Shown piece by piece: positions 1 to 9,805 of a stretch of DNA of 64,000 bases. The stretch's first letter is position 1. Every line of letters begins with the position of its first letter. A program made the position numbers and the translations under genes. Under the pieces are notes generated by a model, which worked only from the letters and a program-made list of their open reading frames with translations, did not search any database and had not been told where the DNA came from. This DNA comes from Zunongwangia pacifica (GTDB lineage Bacteria > Bacteroidota > Bacteroidia > Flavobacteriales > Flavobacteriaceae), in the NCBI RefSeq assembly GCF_023499215.1, contig NZ_JAKHSK010000001.1, positions 124,001 to 188,000 on the forward strand, given 5' to 3'.

Positions 1-1785
1 CCTCTTGTTACCGGAGAGAAAACTTATCATGATATAAGTGTTGAAGTAGGAGCGCCTGTACTTGGTAGAGCTAATAAGACCTGGTACATTGTATTTACAC
101 TTGCCTTAATTGCATTTTTGTGGGGATTAGGTTGTATTATTTACACCGTTTCAACAGGAATCGGAGTTTGGGGATTGAACAAAACCATTGGTTGGGCCTG
201 GGATATTACCAACTTCGTTTGGTGGGTAGGTATTGGGCACGCCGGAACGTTGATATCTGCAGTATTATTGTTATTTCGTCAAAAATGGAGAATGGCAGTA
301 AACCGTTCTGCAGAGGCCATGACAATTTTTGCGGTGGTTCAGGCTGGTTTATTCCCTATTATCCACATGGGACGTCCTTGGTTAGCCTATTGGGTATTAC
401 CAATTCCTAACCAGTTTGGTTCTTTATGGGTTAACTTTAACTCGCCACTGTTATGGGACGTGTTCGCAATTTCAACCTATTTATCGGTATCACTTGTTTT
501 CTGGTGGACTGGTTTACTTCCAGATTTTGCAATGCTTCGTGATAGAACAACAAATGAATTTCAAAAGAAAATATACGGCATACTAAGTTTTGGATGGAGT
601 GGTCGTGTAAAAGACTGGCAGCGTTTTGAAGAAGTTTCTTTAGTACTTGCTGGTTTAGCAACGCCTTTGGTACTTTCTGTACACACCATTGTATCGTTTG
701 ACTTTGCCACATCAGTAGTTCCTGGTTGGCACAGTACCATTTTCCCACCTTATTTCGTTGCCGGTGCGATTTTCTCAGGATTTGCGATGGTACAGACCTT
801 ACTTATTATCATGAGAAAAGTGGTTAACCTTCAGGACTATATTACGTTACTTCATATTGAATATATGAACAAAGTAATATTGTTAACCGGAGGTATCGTA
901 TCTGTAGCATATATTACTGAATTTTTTATAGGTTGGTACTCTGGGACCAGTTATGAAAATTATACTTATTTGTCTTTCGGTGCAGCAACAGGGCCTTATG
1001 CCTGGGCATTTTGGGCATTAATTATATGTAACTTTGTAGTGCCATTAACATTGTGGGTTAAGAAACTTAGAAGAAATATTCTTTGGACGTTTATCGTGGC
1101 GCTGGTAATTAATATCGGGATGTGGTTTGAGCGTTTTGATATTATTGTGATCGATTTAAGTAAAGGTAGAACGCCTTCTTCTTGGGCGATGTTCTCTCCT
1201 ACTTTTGTTGATATTGGAGTTTTTATCGGTACTATAGGTTTCTTCTTTGTATTGTTCCTTCTTTATGCAAGAACGTTCCCTGTGATTGCTCAGGCTGAAG
1301 TAAAAACAATTTTGAAGTCTTCCGGAGAGTATTATAAAAATTTAAGAGCTAAACATGGTGATGATGTAGCCCATCATGTAGATAACGATCCAACTGCAAA
1401 AGAGCCTTCAGCAAATATTGAAGGGAAAAAAGATTTTTTTGGGGATACATCAACAGAAAAAGAGCCAGGTTCAGAGCATGTACCTACTGTTAATGCAGAT
1501 GCTCTGGGATTAACCGAAGCACAGAAAGATCGATTGGATGCAATGCTTGCCAGAATAGGTACCTATAATCCTAAACTGGAGAGTGCTGATAATTTACAAA
1601 AGCTAAATGGTGTAGGTCCTTTATTGGAGCAGCATTTACATCAGGTTGGTATTTACAAATACGATCAGGTAGCTAATTTAACCAAGGATGATTACATATT
1701 GCTTGATGAAGTTATTGAAAACTTCCCTATTATCGAAAACAGAGGTGATTGGAATACTCAGGCAACTGAATTAAAAAATAAATAA
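1..1785 (+). CDS. actC: Alternative complex III subunit ActC (NrfD/PsrC-type quinol-binding membrane subunit), 5'-partial
   Basis: The frame is open from base 1, so the true start lies upstream; the apparent TTG at 118 lies inside the protein. About ten hydrophobic helices of the NrfD/PsrC family fill roughly the first 430 residues. In alternative complex III this subunit binds menaquinol in the cytoplasmic membrane and works with the multihaem ActA and the iron-sulfur ActB, which should lie just upstream. A hydrophilic linker follows the helices. The last 75 residues (about bases 1540-1780) form a separate helix-hairpin-helix-like domain with the motif LNGVGPLLEQHL, which resembles the C-terminal domain seen on some NuoE and ribosomal proteins. 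actD starts five bases after the stop. The family call is firm; the role of the tail is unknown. Confidence 0.93.
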   Translation, partial: PLVTGEKTYHDISVEVGAPVLGRANKTWYIVFTLALIAFLWGLGCIIYTVSTGIGVWGLNKTIGWAWDITNFVWWVGIGHAGTLISAVLLLFRQKWRMAVNRSAEAMTIFAVVQAGLFPIIHMGRPWLAYWVLPIPNQFGSLWVNFNSPLLWDVFAISTYLSVSLVFWWTGLLPDFAMLRDRTTNEFQKKIYGILSFGWSGRVKDWQRFEEVSLVLAGLATPLVLSVHTIVSFDFATSVVPGWHSTIFPPYFVAGAIFSGFAMVQTLLIIMRKVVNLQDYITLLHIEYMNKVILLTGGIVSVAYITEFFIGWYSGTSYENYTYLSFGAATGPYAWAFWALIICNFVVPLTLWVKKLRRNILWTFIVALVINIGMWFERFDIIVIDLSKGRTPSSWAMFSPTFVDIGVFIGTIGFFFVLFLLYARTFPVIAQAEVKTILKSSGEYYKNLRAKHGDDVAHHVDNDPTAKEPSANIEGKKDFFGDTSTEKEPGSEHVPTVNADALGLTEAQKDRLDAMLARIGTYNPKLESADNLQKLNGVGPLLEQHLHQVGIYKYDQVANLTKDDYILLDEVIENFPIIENRGDWNTQATELKNK

Positions 1786-1790
1786 TCAAG

Positions 1791-2318
1791 ATGGCATCAA
1801 AGACAATACACGCTATTTATAACGATGATGATCTGCTTTTACATGCAGTAAAGCAGGTTCGTGAAGCGCGCTATCATATTGGTGAAATTTATACACCTTT
1901 TCCTGTGCATGGCCTTGATAAGGCAGTAGGGGAGGCACCAACACGATTAGCTATAACTTCATTTTTGTACGGTATAACTGGATTATCAGTTGCTGTTTTG
2001 ATGATGAATTATATGATGGTTCAGGATTGGCCACAGGATATTGGTGGAAAACCTAGTTTTTCTTTTCTAACCAATATGCCATCTTTTATTCCGATTATGT
2101 TTGAGCTAACTGTATTTTTTGCGGCTCACTTAATGGTGATTACTTTTTACATGAGAAGTAGATTGGCGCCTTTTAAAAAAGCTGAAAATCCAGATCCAAG
2201 AACTACAGATGATATGTTCTTGATGGAAGTAGACGCAACGAATCATAATGTAGAAGACCTGACGAAATTTTTATATGATACAGGTGCTGCAGAAATTAAA
2301 TTAATTGACAATAAATAG
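1791..2318 (+). CDS. actD: Alternative complex III subunit ActD (DUF3341)
   Basis: This 175-residue protein has a soluble N-terminal half with the family pattern HAIYNDDDLLLHAV, followed by two transmembrane helices at roughly residues 60-85 and 100-125. That is the layout of DUF3341, the membrane-anchoring ActD subunit of alternative complex III. It sits between actC and actE with gaps of five bases on each side, so it is co-transcribed and probably made in step with them. The length is normal for the family and nothing is missing. Confidence 0.93.
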   Translation: MASKTIHAIYNDDDLLLHAVKQVREARYHIGEIYTPFPVHGLDKAVGEAPTRLAITSFLYGITGLSVAVLMMNYMMVQDWPQDIGGKPSFSFLTNMPSFIPIMFELTVFFAAHLMVITFYMRSRLAPFKKAENPDPRTTDDMFLMEVDATNHNVEDLTKFLYDTGAAEIKLIDNK

Positions 2319-2323
2319 ACCAG

Positions 2324-2998
2324 ATGAGAAGTTTATTTCATAAATCTTTAATCTTTGTTATAATCGCAGGTTTCTTAAGTTCTTGTGCAGGAGACAGGGA
2401 TCGTAATTATCAATATTTCCCAGATATGTACCGTCCAGTACCTTACGAACCTTATGGCGCTTATGATATTTTTGCCAATCAACAGGAAGCTAAATTACCT
2501 GTAGATGGTACGATACCAAGAGGATGGATGCCTTATGATTATGAAGATACTCCAGAGGGTAGAGCAAATGCGAAAGCAAATCTTAAAAACCCGCTTCCTT
2601 ATACCGAAGATAACTTAACTAAAGGTAAAGCATTGTATACCGTTTATTGTGCAGTTTGTCATGGTGATAAAGGTAATGGGCAGGGAACTTTAGTGGAAAG
2701 AGAAAAAATACTTGGTGTGCCTTCTTATGATGATCCAGGGCGTAGTATTACCGAGGGTAGTGTTTATCACGCCATGTACTATGGACTTAATAATATGGGA
2801 TCTTATGGTGTGCAGACTAGCATTAAAGAACGTTGGCAGATTGATCATTATGTAATGAGTTTGAAGGATAAGCTTGAAGGTAAGCCGGAAAGAGCTTTTC
2901 AAACAAATACTGTAACTCAGGAGAATTCAGATAATCTTAATCCTGCAGAACCTGCTGAAGATCTTAGTCAACAAGACCAAACGCAATCTGAAGAATAA
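2324..2998 (+). CDS. actE: Alternative complex III monohaem cytochrome c lipoprotein ActE
   Basis: The 224-residue protein begins with a lipoprotein signal ending in LSSC (Cys21), so the mature form should be lipid-anchored on the periplasmic side. A single haem c site CAVCH lies at residues 109-113, followed by the GDKGNGQG stretch typical of mono-haem cytochrome c. A methionine in the downstream MYYGLNNMGSYG segment could be the sixth haem ligand. The last 40 residues are acidic and Gln/Asn-rich and are probably disordered. ActE carries electrons within alternative complex III towards the oxidase encoded just downstream. It lies between actD and actF in the standard act order. Confidence 0.94.
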   Translation: MRSLFHKSLIFVIIAGFLSSCAGDRDRNYQYFPDMYRPVPYEPYGAYDIFANQQEAKLPVDGTIPRGWMPYDYEDTPEGRANAKANLKNPLPYTEDNLTKGKALYTVYCAVCHGDKGNGQGTLVEREKILGVPSYDDPGRSITEGSVYHAMYYGLNNMGSYGVQTSIKERWQIDHYVMSLKDKLEGKPERAFQTNTVTQENSDNLNPAEPAEDLSQQDQTQSEE

Positions 2999-3031
2999 TT
3001 AAATAGGAATATAGCTTTTAGATCTAGTAAT

Positions 3032-4396
3032 ATGTATACGCTTTCTAGTAAATTAAAATTAACTGCAATTATTCTAGTAATTGTTGGTGCCATAGGTTTG
3101 GTTTATGGATTTATTTCTACACCATCGAACGAAGAAGAATTGAAGGAATTATTGGCGGCAGATGCCCATGGAGAACATGGTGCTGAACACGAAGAAGCTT
3201 CAGCAACAACAGAAGAACATGGTACGGCTGTAGAAGCAGATCATGCGGCATCTTCTGAAGGGCATGGGGAAACTGCTCATGGAGAAGGTGAACATGGTGA
3301 CTCCCATATGGAGCATTTATTGCACCAGTTTCAAACAAAACCATGGTCAGCAATCTTTGTTTCAGCCTTCTTTTTCTTTATGATTGCATTGGGTGCCTTA
3401 GTGTTTTATGCAATTCAGTATGTTGCTCAGGCAGGATGGTCTCCGGTATTATTCCGAGTAATTGAGGGTGTTACAAATTACCTGTTACCAGGATCTATTA
3501 TTGTAGTATTGATCGTGATTTTTGCAGGGACTCATTTTTATCCCTGGCAAAACCATGAGTTGGTTGAAGAAGATGTAATTCTTCAGGGTAAATCGGGATA
3601 TCTTAACTTTCCATTCTTTGTGATAAGAGCTATTATTTATTTAATTGGATGGAATTTATATCGATTTATATCGCGAAGAAATTCGTTAGCACAAGCTACT
3701 GCAACAAACCTTACTCCTTATAAAAAGAATTTTAAAGCTTCTGTATTTTTCTTGTTGTTCTTTGTGATTACAGAAACTACAATGGCTTGGGACTGGTTTA
3801 TGAGTATGACACCACACTGGTATAGTACCCTTTTCGCGTGGTATATTTTTGCAAGTATCTTTGTATCTGCAATTACTGTTATAGCTTTAGTTACGATGTT
3901 CCTTAAAAAGGCTGGTCATCTTGAATTTGTAAATGACAGCCATTTACACGATTTGGCTAAGTTTATGTTCGCTTTTAGTGTATTTTGGACATACCTTTGG
4001 TTTGGCCAGTTCTTGTTAATATGGTATGCGAACATCCCAGAAGAAGTAACCTATTTTATCATCAGAATAGAAGAATATAACCTTCTTTTCTTTGGAATGT
4101 TAGTGTTGAATTTCATATTCCCAATCCTGATGTTAATAAATAGTGATTATAAGCGTATTCCATGGTTTGTGATGATGGCGGGTGTAGTAATCCTTATAGG
4201 TCATTATATCGATATTTTCTTATTGGTTATGCCTTCTACTGTTGGTCCTAACTGGTCTTTCGGTATTACTGAAATTGCAGGATTATTATTTTTCCTTGGA
4301 TTGTTTATATTATTTGTTGGAACAGGACTGGCAAAAGAATCCTTATATCCAAAAGGTAACCCTTTCCTTAAGGAAAGTGAAAATTACCATTACTAA
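3032..4396 (+). CDS. actF: Alternative complex III subunit ActF (quinol:cytochrome c oxidoreductase membrane subunit)
   Basis: The 454-residue membrane protein has about ten helices and matches ActF, a relative of ActC that lacks the quinol site. Helix 1 spans residues 9-27. It is followed by an extended loop of about 55 residues (47-102) rich in His, Glu and Gly, with eleven histidines, before helix 2 near residue 107. The second half is a regular multi-helix core with the segment ETTMAWDWFMSMTPHWYST. The gene is 33 bases after actE and 35 bases before the subunit II gene, in the same transcription unit. The family call is firm. The His-rich loop is unusually long and could bind a metal, which is inference. 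Confidence 0.92.
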   Translation: MYTLSSKLKLTAIILVIVGAIGLVYGFISTPSNEEELKELLAADAHGEHGAEHEEASATTEEHGTAVEADHAASSEGHGETAHGEGEHGDSHMEHLLHQFQTKPWSAIFVSAFFFFMIALGALVFYAIQYVAQAGWSPVLFRVIEGVTNYLLPGSIIVVLIVIFAGTHFYPWQNHELVEEDVILQGKSGYLNFPFFVIRAIIYLIGWNLYRFISRRNSLAQATATNLTPYKKNFKASVFFLLFFVITETTMAWDWFMSMTPHWYSTLFAWYIFASIFVSAITVIALVTMFLKKAGHLEFVNDSHLHDLAKFMFAFSVFWTYLWFGQFLLIWYANIPEEVTYFIIRIEEYNLLFFGMLVLNFIFPILMLINSDYKRIPWFVMMAGVVILIGHYIDIFLLVMPSTVGPNWSFGITEIAGLLFFLGLFILFVGTGLAKESLYPKGNPFLKESENYHY

Positions 4397-4431
4397 TTAA
4401 AAGATTGATTGTTTAAAGAAGACTTTATAAA

Positions 4432-5466
4432 ATGACCGTATTTTTAGTAATCATAGTATTAGCACTTCTTGCTGTAACGGGATGGCAGATTTCAAAAATA
4501 TTTGAATTGTCAAAATCGCCTGATGCAGATACCACTCAGGTAGCTAACAACAAGGATAACGAGAACCAGGGGAAATTAATGATGGGGTTTGCCGTTTTCC
4601 TATATCTTTTAATGTTTTACTGTTTTTGGAGTTTTACTAATGTAACACTTCCAGATGCAGCTTCAGAACATGGTGGGAAATATGACAATCTAATGTTGAT
4701 CTCAATGTTATTGATCATGTTTGTTCAGATTGTTACACAAGCATTATTACACTATTTTGCCTATAAATATCGTGGAGCGGAAGGGAAAAAAGCTTTGTTT
4801 TATGCAGATAACGATAAATTGGAATTTATCTGGACAATTATTCCTGTAATTACGTTAGCGGGTTTAATTATCTATGGTCTGTTTACATGGAATGACATCA
4901 TGAGTGTTAATGAAGACGAAGACCCATTGGTAATCGAGCTTTATGCACAGCAATTTAGCTGGACAGCAAGATATGCCGGTGAAGATAATACCCTTGGTGA
5001 GGCGAATGTTCGATTCATAGAAGGAATTAATGCGCTTGGTATAGATAAAGAAGATTCTTATGCTCAGGATGATAAAGTGGTTAGAGAACTTCACTTGCCG
5101 GTTAATAGACCCGTGTTATTTAAGTTGAGATCACAAGACGTTTTGCACTCTGCTTATTTTCCACACTTTAGAGCACAGATGAATGTAGTTCCTGGTATGA
5201 TTACTCAATTTGGATTCACGCCAACGGTAACTACAGAGGAAATGAGAAATAATGAAGATATTGTTGATAAAGTAGAGCATATTAACGATATTAGAAATGA
5301 GAAAGGGGATGATTCTTATGAGTTTGATTATTTCTTACTATGTAATAAGATTTGTGGACAGGCACACTACAACATGCAGATGAAGGTTATAGTAGAATCT
5401 GAAGCAGATTATGAAGCATGGTTAGCCGAACAATCTACCTTCGGTGAATCAATGTCTGAGGAATAA
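4432..5466 (+). CDS. coxB: Cytochrome c oxidase subunit II
   Basis: The 344-residue protein carries a complete dinuclear copper A site: His239, Cys304, Cys308, His312 and Met315, the last four within CNKICGQAHYNM. This domain takes electrons from cytochrome c on the periplasmic face. Four hydrophobic segments lie near residues 3-20, 49-68, 88-108 and 132-152, so there is an extra helical hairpin ahead of the usual two-helix anchor. The segment between residues 20 and 48 is polar and charged. No haem c domain is fused, so the donor is probably ActE or another cytochrome. The gene lies between actF and the subunit I gene. Confidence 0.96.
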   Translation: MTVFLVIIVLALLAVTGWQISKIFELSKSPDADTTQVANNKDNENQGKLMMGFAVFLYLLMFYCFWSFTNVTLPDAASEHGGKYDNLMLISMLLIMFVQIVTQALLHYFAYKYRGAEGKKALFYADNDKLEFIWTIIPVITLAGLIIYGLFTWNDIMSVNEDEDPLVIELYAQQFSWTARYAGEDNTLGEANVRFIEGINALGIDKEDSYAQDDKVVRELHLPVNRPVLFKLRSQDVLHSAYFPHFRAQMNVVPGMITQFGFTPTVTTEEMRNNEDIVDKVEHINDIRNEKGDDSYEFDYFLLCNKICGQAHYNMQMKVIVESEADYEAWLAEQSTFGESMSEE

Positions 5467-5501
5467 AAATATTAAAGAATTTAAAGTATTATAATAAAGA
5501 T

Positions 5502-7313
5502 ATGTCAGCAGTAGTAAACGCACCAGCTCACGAAGATCACGGACATCATCATAAGCAAAATTTTATTTCAAAGTACATTTTTAGCTTTGATCATAAAATG
5601 GTTGCTAAGCAATTCCTTATTACAGGTTTAATAATGGGAATTGTAGGTATAGCAATGTCAATTTTGTTTAGAATTCAATTGGCATGGCCAGAGCAATCTT
5701 TTGCAATCTTTGAAACTTTATTAGGAAAATGGGCTCCAGATGGAGTTATGACGCCAAATATTTATTTAGCGCTGGTTACTATTCACGGTACTATAATGGT
5801 ATTTTTTGTGTTAACCGCCGGCTTAAGTGGTACTTTTAGTAACCTTTTAATTCCGTTGCAAATTGGTGCACGTGATATGGCTTCAGGTTTTATGAATATG
5901 CTTTCTTATTGGCTGTTCTTTATTGCCTGTGTTATTATGCTTTGCTCTTTGTTTGTTGAAGCTGGACCTGCATCATCTGGTTGGACAATCTATCCTCCGT
6001 TAAGTGCGTTGCCACAAGCTATTGGTGGTTCTGGGATGGGGATGACACTTTGGTTGGTTTCCATGGCACTATTTATCGCTTCTCAGCTCCTTGGAGGTAT
6101 TAACTATATTGTAACCGTAATTAACCTAAGAACCAAAGGAATGTCTATGACAAGACTTCCGTTAACGATATGGGCGTTCTTGGTAACTGCTATCTTAGGT
6201 TTGGTTTCTTTCCCGGTATTATTATCTGCAGCTTTATTACTTATTATGGATAGAAGTTTCGGTACTTCATTTTTCTTAAGTGATATTTTCTTAGATGGAG
6301 AAGTTTTGAGTCATCATGGTGGATCACCAGTTCTTTTTGAACACTTATTTTGGTTTTTAGGCCACCCAGAGGTTTACATTGTAATTTTACCGGCTTTGGG
6401 TATAACTTCAGAGGTTGTCGCGACAAACTCTCGTAAACCAATCTTTGGATACCGTGCGATGATTGCTTCTATTTTAGCAATTGGTTTCCTTTCAACTATC
6501 GTATGGGGTCACCACATGTTCGTTTCTGGTATGAACCCATTCTTAGGATCTGTATTTACATTTACAACATTATTGATTGCTATTCCTTCTGCGGTAAAAG
6601 CCTTCAACTATATAACAACTTTATGGAAAGGTAACCTTCAAATGAACCCTGGGATGCTTTTCTCTATTGGATTAGTATCAACATTTATTACTGGTGGTTT
6701 AACCGGTATTATTCTTGGGGATTCTACATTAGATATTAACGTACATGATACCTACTTTGTAGTAGCGCACTTCCACTTAGTAATGGGTATATCGGCGTTG
6801 TATGGTCTTTTTGCAGGTGTTTATCACTGGTATCCAAAAATGTTTGGCCGTATGATGAACAAAAATCTTGGGTATATCCATTTCTGGGTAACGGCGGTTG
6901 GAGCATACGGAGTTTTCTTCCCAATGCACTTCTTGGGTATGGCTGGTCTTCCAAGACGTTATTATACAAATACGGCATTCCCTTATTTTGATGATCTTGC
7001 AGATATCAACGTAATTGTAACTGTATGTGCTATTATCACGGCACTTGTGCAGTTGGTATTTATTTACAACTTCTTTAGTTCCATGTTCTACGGTAAGAAA
7101 GCGACGAGAAATCCTTGGAAATCGAATACGTTAGAATGGACTACTCCTGTAGAACATATCCATGGGAACTGGCCAGGAGAGCTTCCTGTTGTTTACCGTT
7201 GGGCTTACGATTATAGTAAGACCAATAGTGATGGAGATTATGTGATCCAAGGTCAGGATTATATTCCTCAAAATGTTCCTATGCAGAATAAAGAAGAAGA
7301 CTTGCAGCATTAA
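5502..7313 (+). CDS. coxA: Cytochrome c oxidase subunit I (A-type haem-copper oxidase)
   Basis: This 603-residue catalytic subunit reduces oxygen and pumps protons. Visible ligands include His95 (low-spin haem), His288 with Tyr292 in GHPEVY (copper B and the Tyr-His cross-link), His337-His338 (copper B), and the pair of haem histidines in HDTYFVVAHFH. Glu290 in the GHPEVY motif and a lysine in AIPSAVKAF fit an A1-type enzyme with D and K proton channels. The N-terminus is His-rich (HEDHGHHHKQ, residues 10-19). The gene is last in the act-cox operon and is followed by a clear terminator. Subunits III and IV are absent here and are encoded at 30.9-32.9 kb. Confidence 0.97.
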   Translation: MSAVVNAPAHEDHGHHHKQNFISKYIFSFDHKMVAKQFLITGLIMGIVGIAMSILFRIQLAWPEQSFAIFETLLGKWAPDGVMTPNIYLALVTIHGTIMVFFVLTAGLSGTFSNLLIPLQIGARDMASGFMNMLSYWLFFIACVIMLCSLFVEAGPASSGWTIYPPLSALPQAIGGSGMGMTLWLVSMALFIASQLLGGINYIVTVINLRTKGMSMTRLPLTIWAFLVTAILGLVSFPVLLSAALLLIMDRSFGTSFFLSDIFLDGEVLSHHGGSPVLFEHLFWFLGHPEVYIVILPALGITSEVVATNSRKPIFGYRAMIASILAIGFLSTIVWGHHMFVSGMNPFLGSVFTFTTLLIAIPSAVKAFNYITTLWKGNLQMNPGMLFSIGLVSTFITGGLTGIILGDSTLDINVHDTYFVVAHFHLVMGISALYGLFAGVYHWYPKMFGRMMNKNLGYIHFWVTAVGAYGVFFPMHFLGMAGLPRRYYTNTAFPYFDDLADINVIVTVCAIITALVQLVFIYNFFSSMFYGKKATRNPWKSNTLEWTTPVEHIHGNWPGELPVVYRWAYDYSKTNSDGDYVIQGQDYIPQNVPMQNKEEDLQH

Positions 7314-7339
7314 ATAAAATATATCTAAAAAATACACAG

Positions 7340-7372
7340 AAGCCTTTTCTTAATTGAAGAGGCTTTTTTATT
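7340..7372 (+). terminator. Intrinsic terminator after the act-cox operon
   Basis: A ten-pair stem (one G-U pair) joins AAGCCTTTTC at 7340-7349 and GAAGAGGCTT at 7356-7365, with a run of T after it. It lies 27 bases past the subunit I stop and closes the operon. Confidence 0.8.
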
Positions 7373-7381
7373 TTATCTTTG
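7354..7381 (+). promoter_or_regulatory. Predicted promoter of ruvB
   Basis: TTG at 7354-7356 and TATCTTTG at 7374-7381 match the Bacteroidota primary sigma factor pattern (TTG, about 17-20 bases, TAnnTTTG). The spacing is 17. It overlaps the upstream terminator and lies 31 bases before the ruvB start. Confidence 0.6.
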
Positions 7382-7412
7382 TTTTGCCTATACTTAGGTT
7401 AAAATTAATTTT

Positions 7413-8441
7413 ATGGTTATGAATGAAAACCTGGATGCCACTGGTGAAAATTTTTCTTCGGAAGAATTTGATATTGAAAGAGCTTTAAGGCCACTTAGTT
7501 TTGATGACTTTGCCGGGCAGGAACAGGTATTGGATAACCTAAAGGTTTTTGTTGCGGCGGCTAATCTAAGAAGTGATGCTTTAGATCATACCCTTTTGCA
7601 TGGCCCTCCTGGATTGGGAAAAACCACTTTAGCACATATTTTAGCCAACGAACTTGGTGTGGGGTTAAAAGTTACCTCAGGACCGGTTCTGGATAAGCCA
7701 GGAGATTTGGCCGGACTTTTAACGAATCTTGATGAACGTGATATTCTTTTTATAGATGAGATCCATCGTTTAAGCCCTATTGTAGAAGAATATTTATATT
7801 CGGCAATGGAAGATTACCGTATCGATATCATGATCGAATCTGGTCCTAATGCGCGCAGTGTACAGCTTAATTTGAGTCCGTTTACGCTCATCGGTGCAAC
7901 CACCAGATCAGGATTGCTTACGGCTCCCATGAGGGCACGTTTTGGTATTTCCAGTCGATTACAGTATTATTCCACCGAGTTACTTTCTGATATTGTACAA
8001 CGTAGCGCACAAATTTTAAATGTTCCCATAAGTCTGGAAGCCGCTATAGAAATTGCAGGACGTAGTCGCGGTACGCCACGTATTGCCAATGCGCTTTTAA
8101 GAAGGGTGCGAGATTTTGCCCAAATTAAAGGAGATGGTAAAATAGATATCAATATCGCCAGATATGGTCTTAAGGCGTTGAACGTTGATGCCCATGGTCT
8201 GGATGAAATGGATAATAGGATCTTAGAGACCATTATCGATAAATTTAAAGGTGGTCCTGTAGGGATTACTACGCTCGCTACCGCAGTTAGTGAGAGTGCA
8301 GAAACTATCGAGGAGGTGTATGAACCCTTTTTAATACAGCAGGGATTTATTTATCGCACGCCAAGAGGAAGAGAGGTGACCGAGGCTGCTTATAAACATT
8401 TAGGAAAATCTCGAGGCCCTAGCCAGGGAGGCTTGTTCTAG
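7413..8441 (+). CDS. ruvB: Holliday junction branch migration ATPase RuvB
   Basis: The 342-residue AAA+ motor has Walker [10 protein letters not shown] at residues 64-72, a DEIHRL Walker B, the sensor segment GATTRSG, and a C-terminal winged-helix domain ending in the usual [14 protein letters not shown]. RuvB drives branch migration on RuvA-bound Holliday junctions. Its partner ruvA lies 10 kb away at 18.3 kb, not next to it, which is common in this phylum. A second ATG two codons downstream is an equally possible start. The length is normal. Confidence 0.97.
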   Translation: MVMNENLDATGENFSSEEFDIERALRPLSFDDFAGQEQVLDNLKVFVAAANLRSDALDHTLLHGPPGLGKTTLAHILANELGVGLKVTSGPVLDKPGDLAGLLTNLDERDILFIDEIHRLSPIVEEYLYSAMEDYRIDIMIESGPNARSVQLNLSPFTLIGATTRSGLLTAPMRARFGISSRLQYYSTELLSDIVQRSAQILNVPISLEAAIEIAGRSRGTPRIANALLRRVRDFAQIKGDGKIDINIARYGLKALNVDAHGLDEMDNRILETIIDKFKGGPVGITTLATAVSESAETIEEVYEPFLIQQGFIYRTPRGREVTEAAYKHLGKSRGPSQGGLF

Positions 8442-8482
8442 ATAGTAAAGAAATTCTGTCTTATTTTTGATGATTTTGACTT

Positions 8483-9805
8483 ATGAAGAAAGAAATTCCA
8501 CAGGTTTCTACCTTAACGTTTTTTAAAAATGCAGCCGGTATTGTTAAAAATCCGCTGCCATTTCATCATGAGAATTTTCAAAAGCATGGTGATATTTTTA
8601 GACTAAATATCGGCCCTAAAAAATCGGTTGTTTTTTGCAGGGATGCCGATTTCGCTCAATACGTACTTCAGAAAAATCAGAAGAACTATATCAAATCTGA
8701 AATTCAGACCAAAGACTTAGTGAAATATGTGGGGAACGGTTTGTTAACCTCTAACGGAGAATACTGGCAGAAGCAGCGTAAACTTATCCAGCCTGCATTT
8801 CATAAAAAACATGTTGCTAATTTACTAGATACGGTTTTAGAAGCTATTCGGGTGGAATATGTAAAGATTCGGCCAGCAAAGACAATAGATGTTTTTCCGA
8901 TTTTTAATGATTTGGCTTTTCAAACTGTGGTGAAGTCACTTTTTAGTAGTGCTGCAAGCCAGGAAGAGATCAACAGGCTTCAATTTGTGACCGAGGAAAA
9001 TCAGAAAATGCTGGTCAAAGAATTGCGGCAACCTTATAAAAGATTTTGGTTTCATGTAAGCGGAAAACTAAAATATCATCTTAAACTTAGCGAGGAAGCC
9101 AGACAAATTTTAAGGAATATCGTCCAAAAACGAAAGCAAAATCCTAAACGCTACGATGATCTTTTGGATATGCTGCTGGATGCTCGATATGAAGATGGGC
9201 AGCCTATGAATGAAGAGCAGTTAATCGATGAAATTCTTATACTTTTTGTGGCAGGGCACGAAACTACTTCAAATTCACTGAGTTTTACCACGCAACTTTT
9301 AGCGCAAAATCCACAAATACAGGACAAAATTTTTGCTGAAGTAAAAGCCGCTTCAGCAGGAACAACTAGTTTAATGGAATTTCTTCAGCAATGTCCCTAC
9401 ACACAAAATGTGATTTTAGAGAGTATGCGATTATATCCGCCGGCCTATTTTATGGATCGTGTGAATTTAGAGGAAGATGAATTTAATGGGTTCAAATTCG
9501 ATAAAAATTCAGATCTTTTATTTTCATTTTATGAAATTCATCGTAGTGAAAAACATTGGGAGCGTCCGTTAGAATTTAATCCAGATCGTTTTGCTACAGA
9601 GAAGAATCCGGCAGCCTATTTTCCTTTTGGTGCCGGCCCCAGGAAATGTATTGGAAGTAATTTTGCGATGTACGAGATGATTTTAGCCGTTTCAGAATTA
9701 ATTCTGAGCTATAAAATTTTACCGGTAAAAGAAGATATTGAGATTTTACCGCTTATCACCCTAAAGCCTAAAAATGCTTTTGTAGAATTTCAGAAAAGAG
9801 CTTGA
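8483..9805 (+). CDS. Cytochrome P450
   Basis: The 440-residue protein has all the P450 hallmarks: oxygen-activation motif AGHETTS in helix I near residue 260, the ExxR motif ESMR, and the haem-ligand loop [12 protein letters not shown] with Cys389 as thiolate ligand. No signal peptide, membrane anchor or fused reductase is visible, so it is probably a soluble enzyme needing ferredoxin or another donor. The substrate cannot be read from the sequence; fatty acids or isoprenoids are common for bacterial members. The stop codon shares one base with the queG start (TGATG), so the two are probably translationally coupled. Confidence 0.93.
   Translation: MKKEIPQVSTLTFFKNAAGIVKNPLPFHHENFQKHGDIFRLNIGPKKSVVFCRDADFAQYVLQKNQKNYIKSEIQTKDLVKYVGNGLLTSNGEYWQKQRKLIQPAFHKKHVANLLDTVLEAIRVEYVKIRPAKTIDVFPIFNDLAFQTVVKSLFSSAASQEEINRLQFVTEENQKMLVKELRQPYKRFWFHVSGKLKYHLKLSEEARQILRNIVQKRKQNPKRYDDLLDMLLDARYEDGQPMNEEQLIDEILILFVAGHETTSNSLSFTTQLLAQNPQIQDKIFAEVKAASAGTTSLMEFLQQCPYTQNVILESMRLYPPAYFMDRVNLEEDEFNGFKFDKNSDLLFSFYEIHRSEKHWERPLEFNPDRFATEKNPAAYFPFGAGPRKCIGSNFAMYEMILAVSELILSYKILPVKEDIEILPLITLKPKNAFVEFQKRA

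Noticed and set aside
437-748. Minus-strand open frames in the act, cox and sprA genes
   Set aside because: They are opposite long coding regions with clear families and show no domain or start signal of their own.
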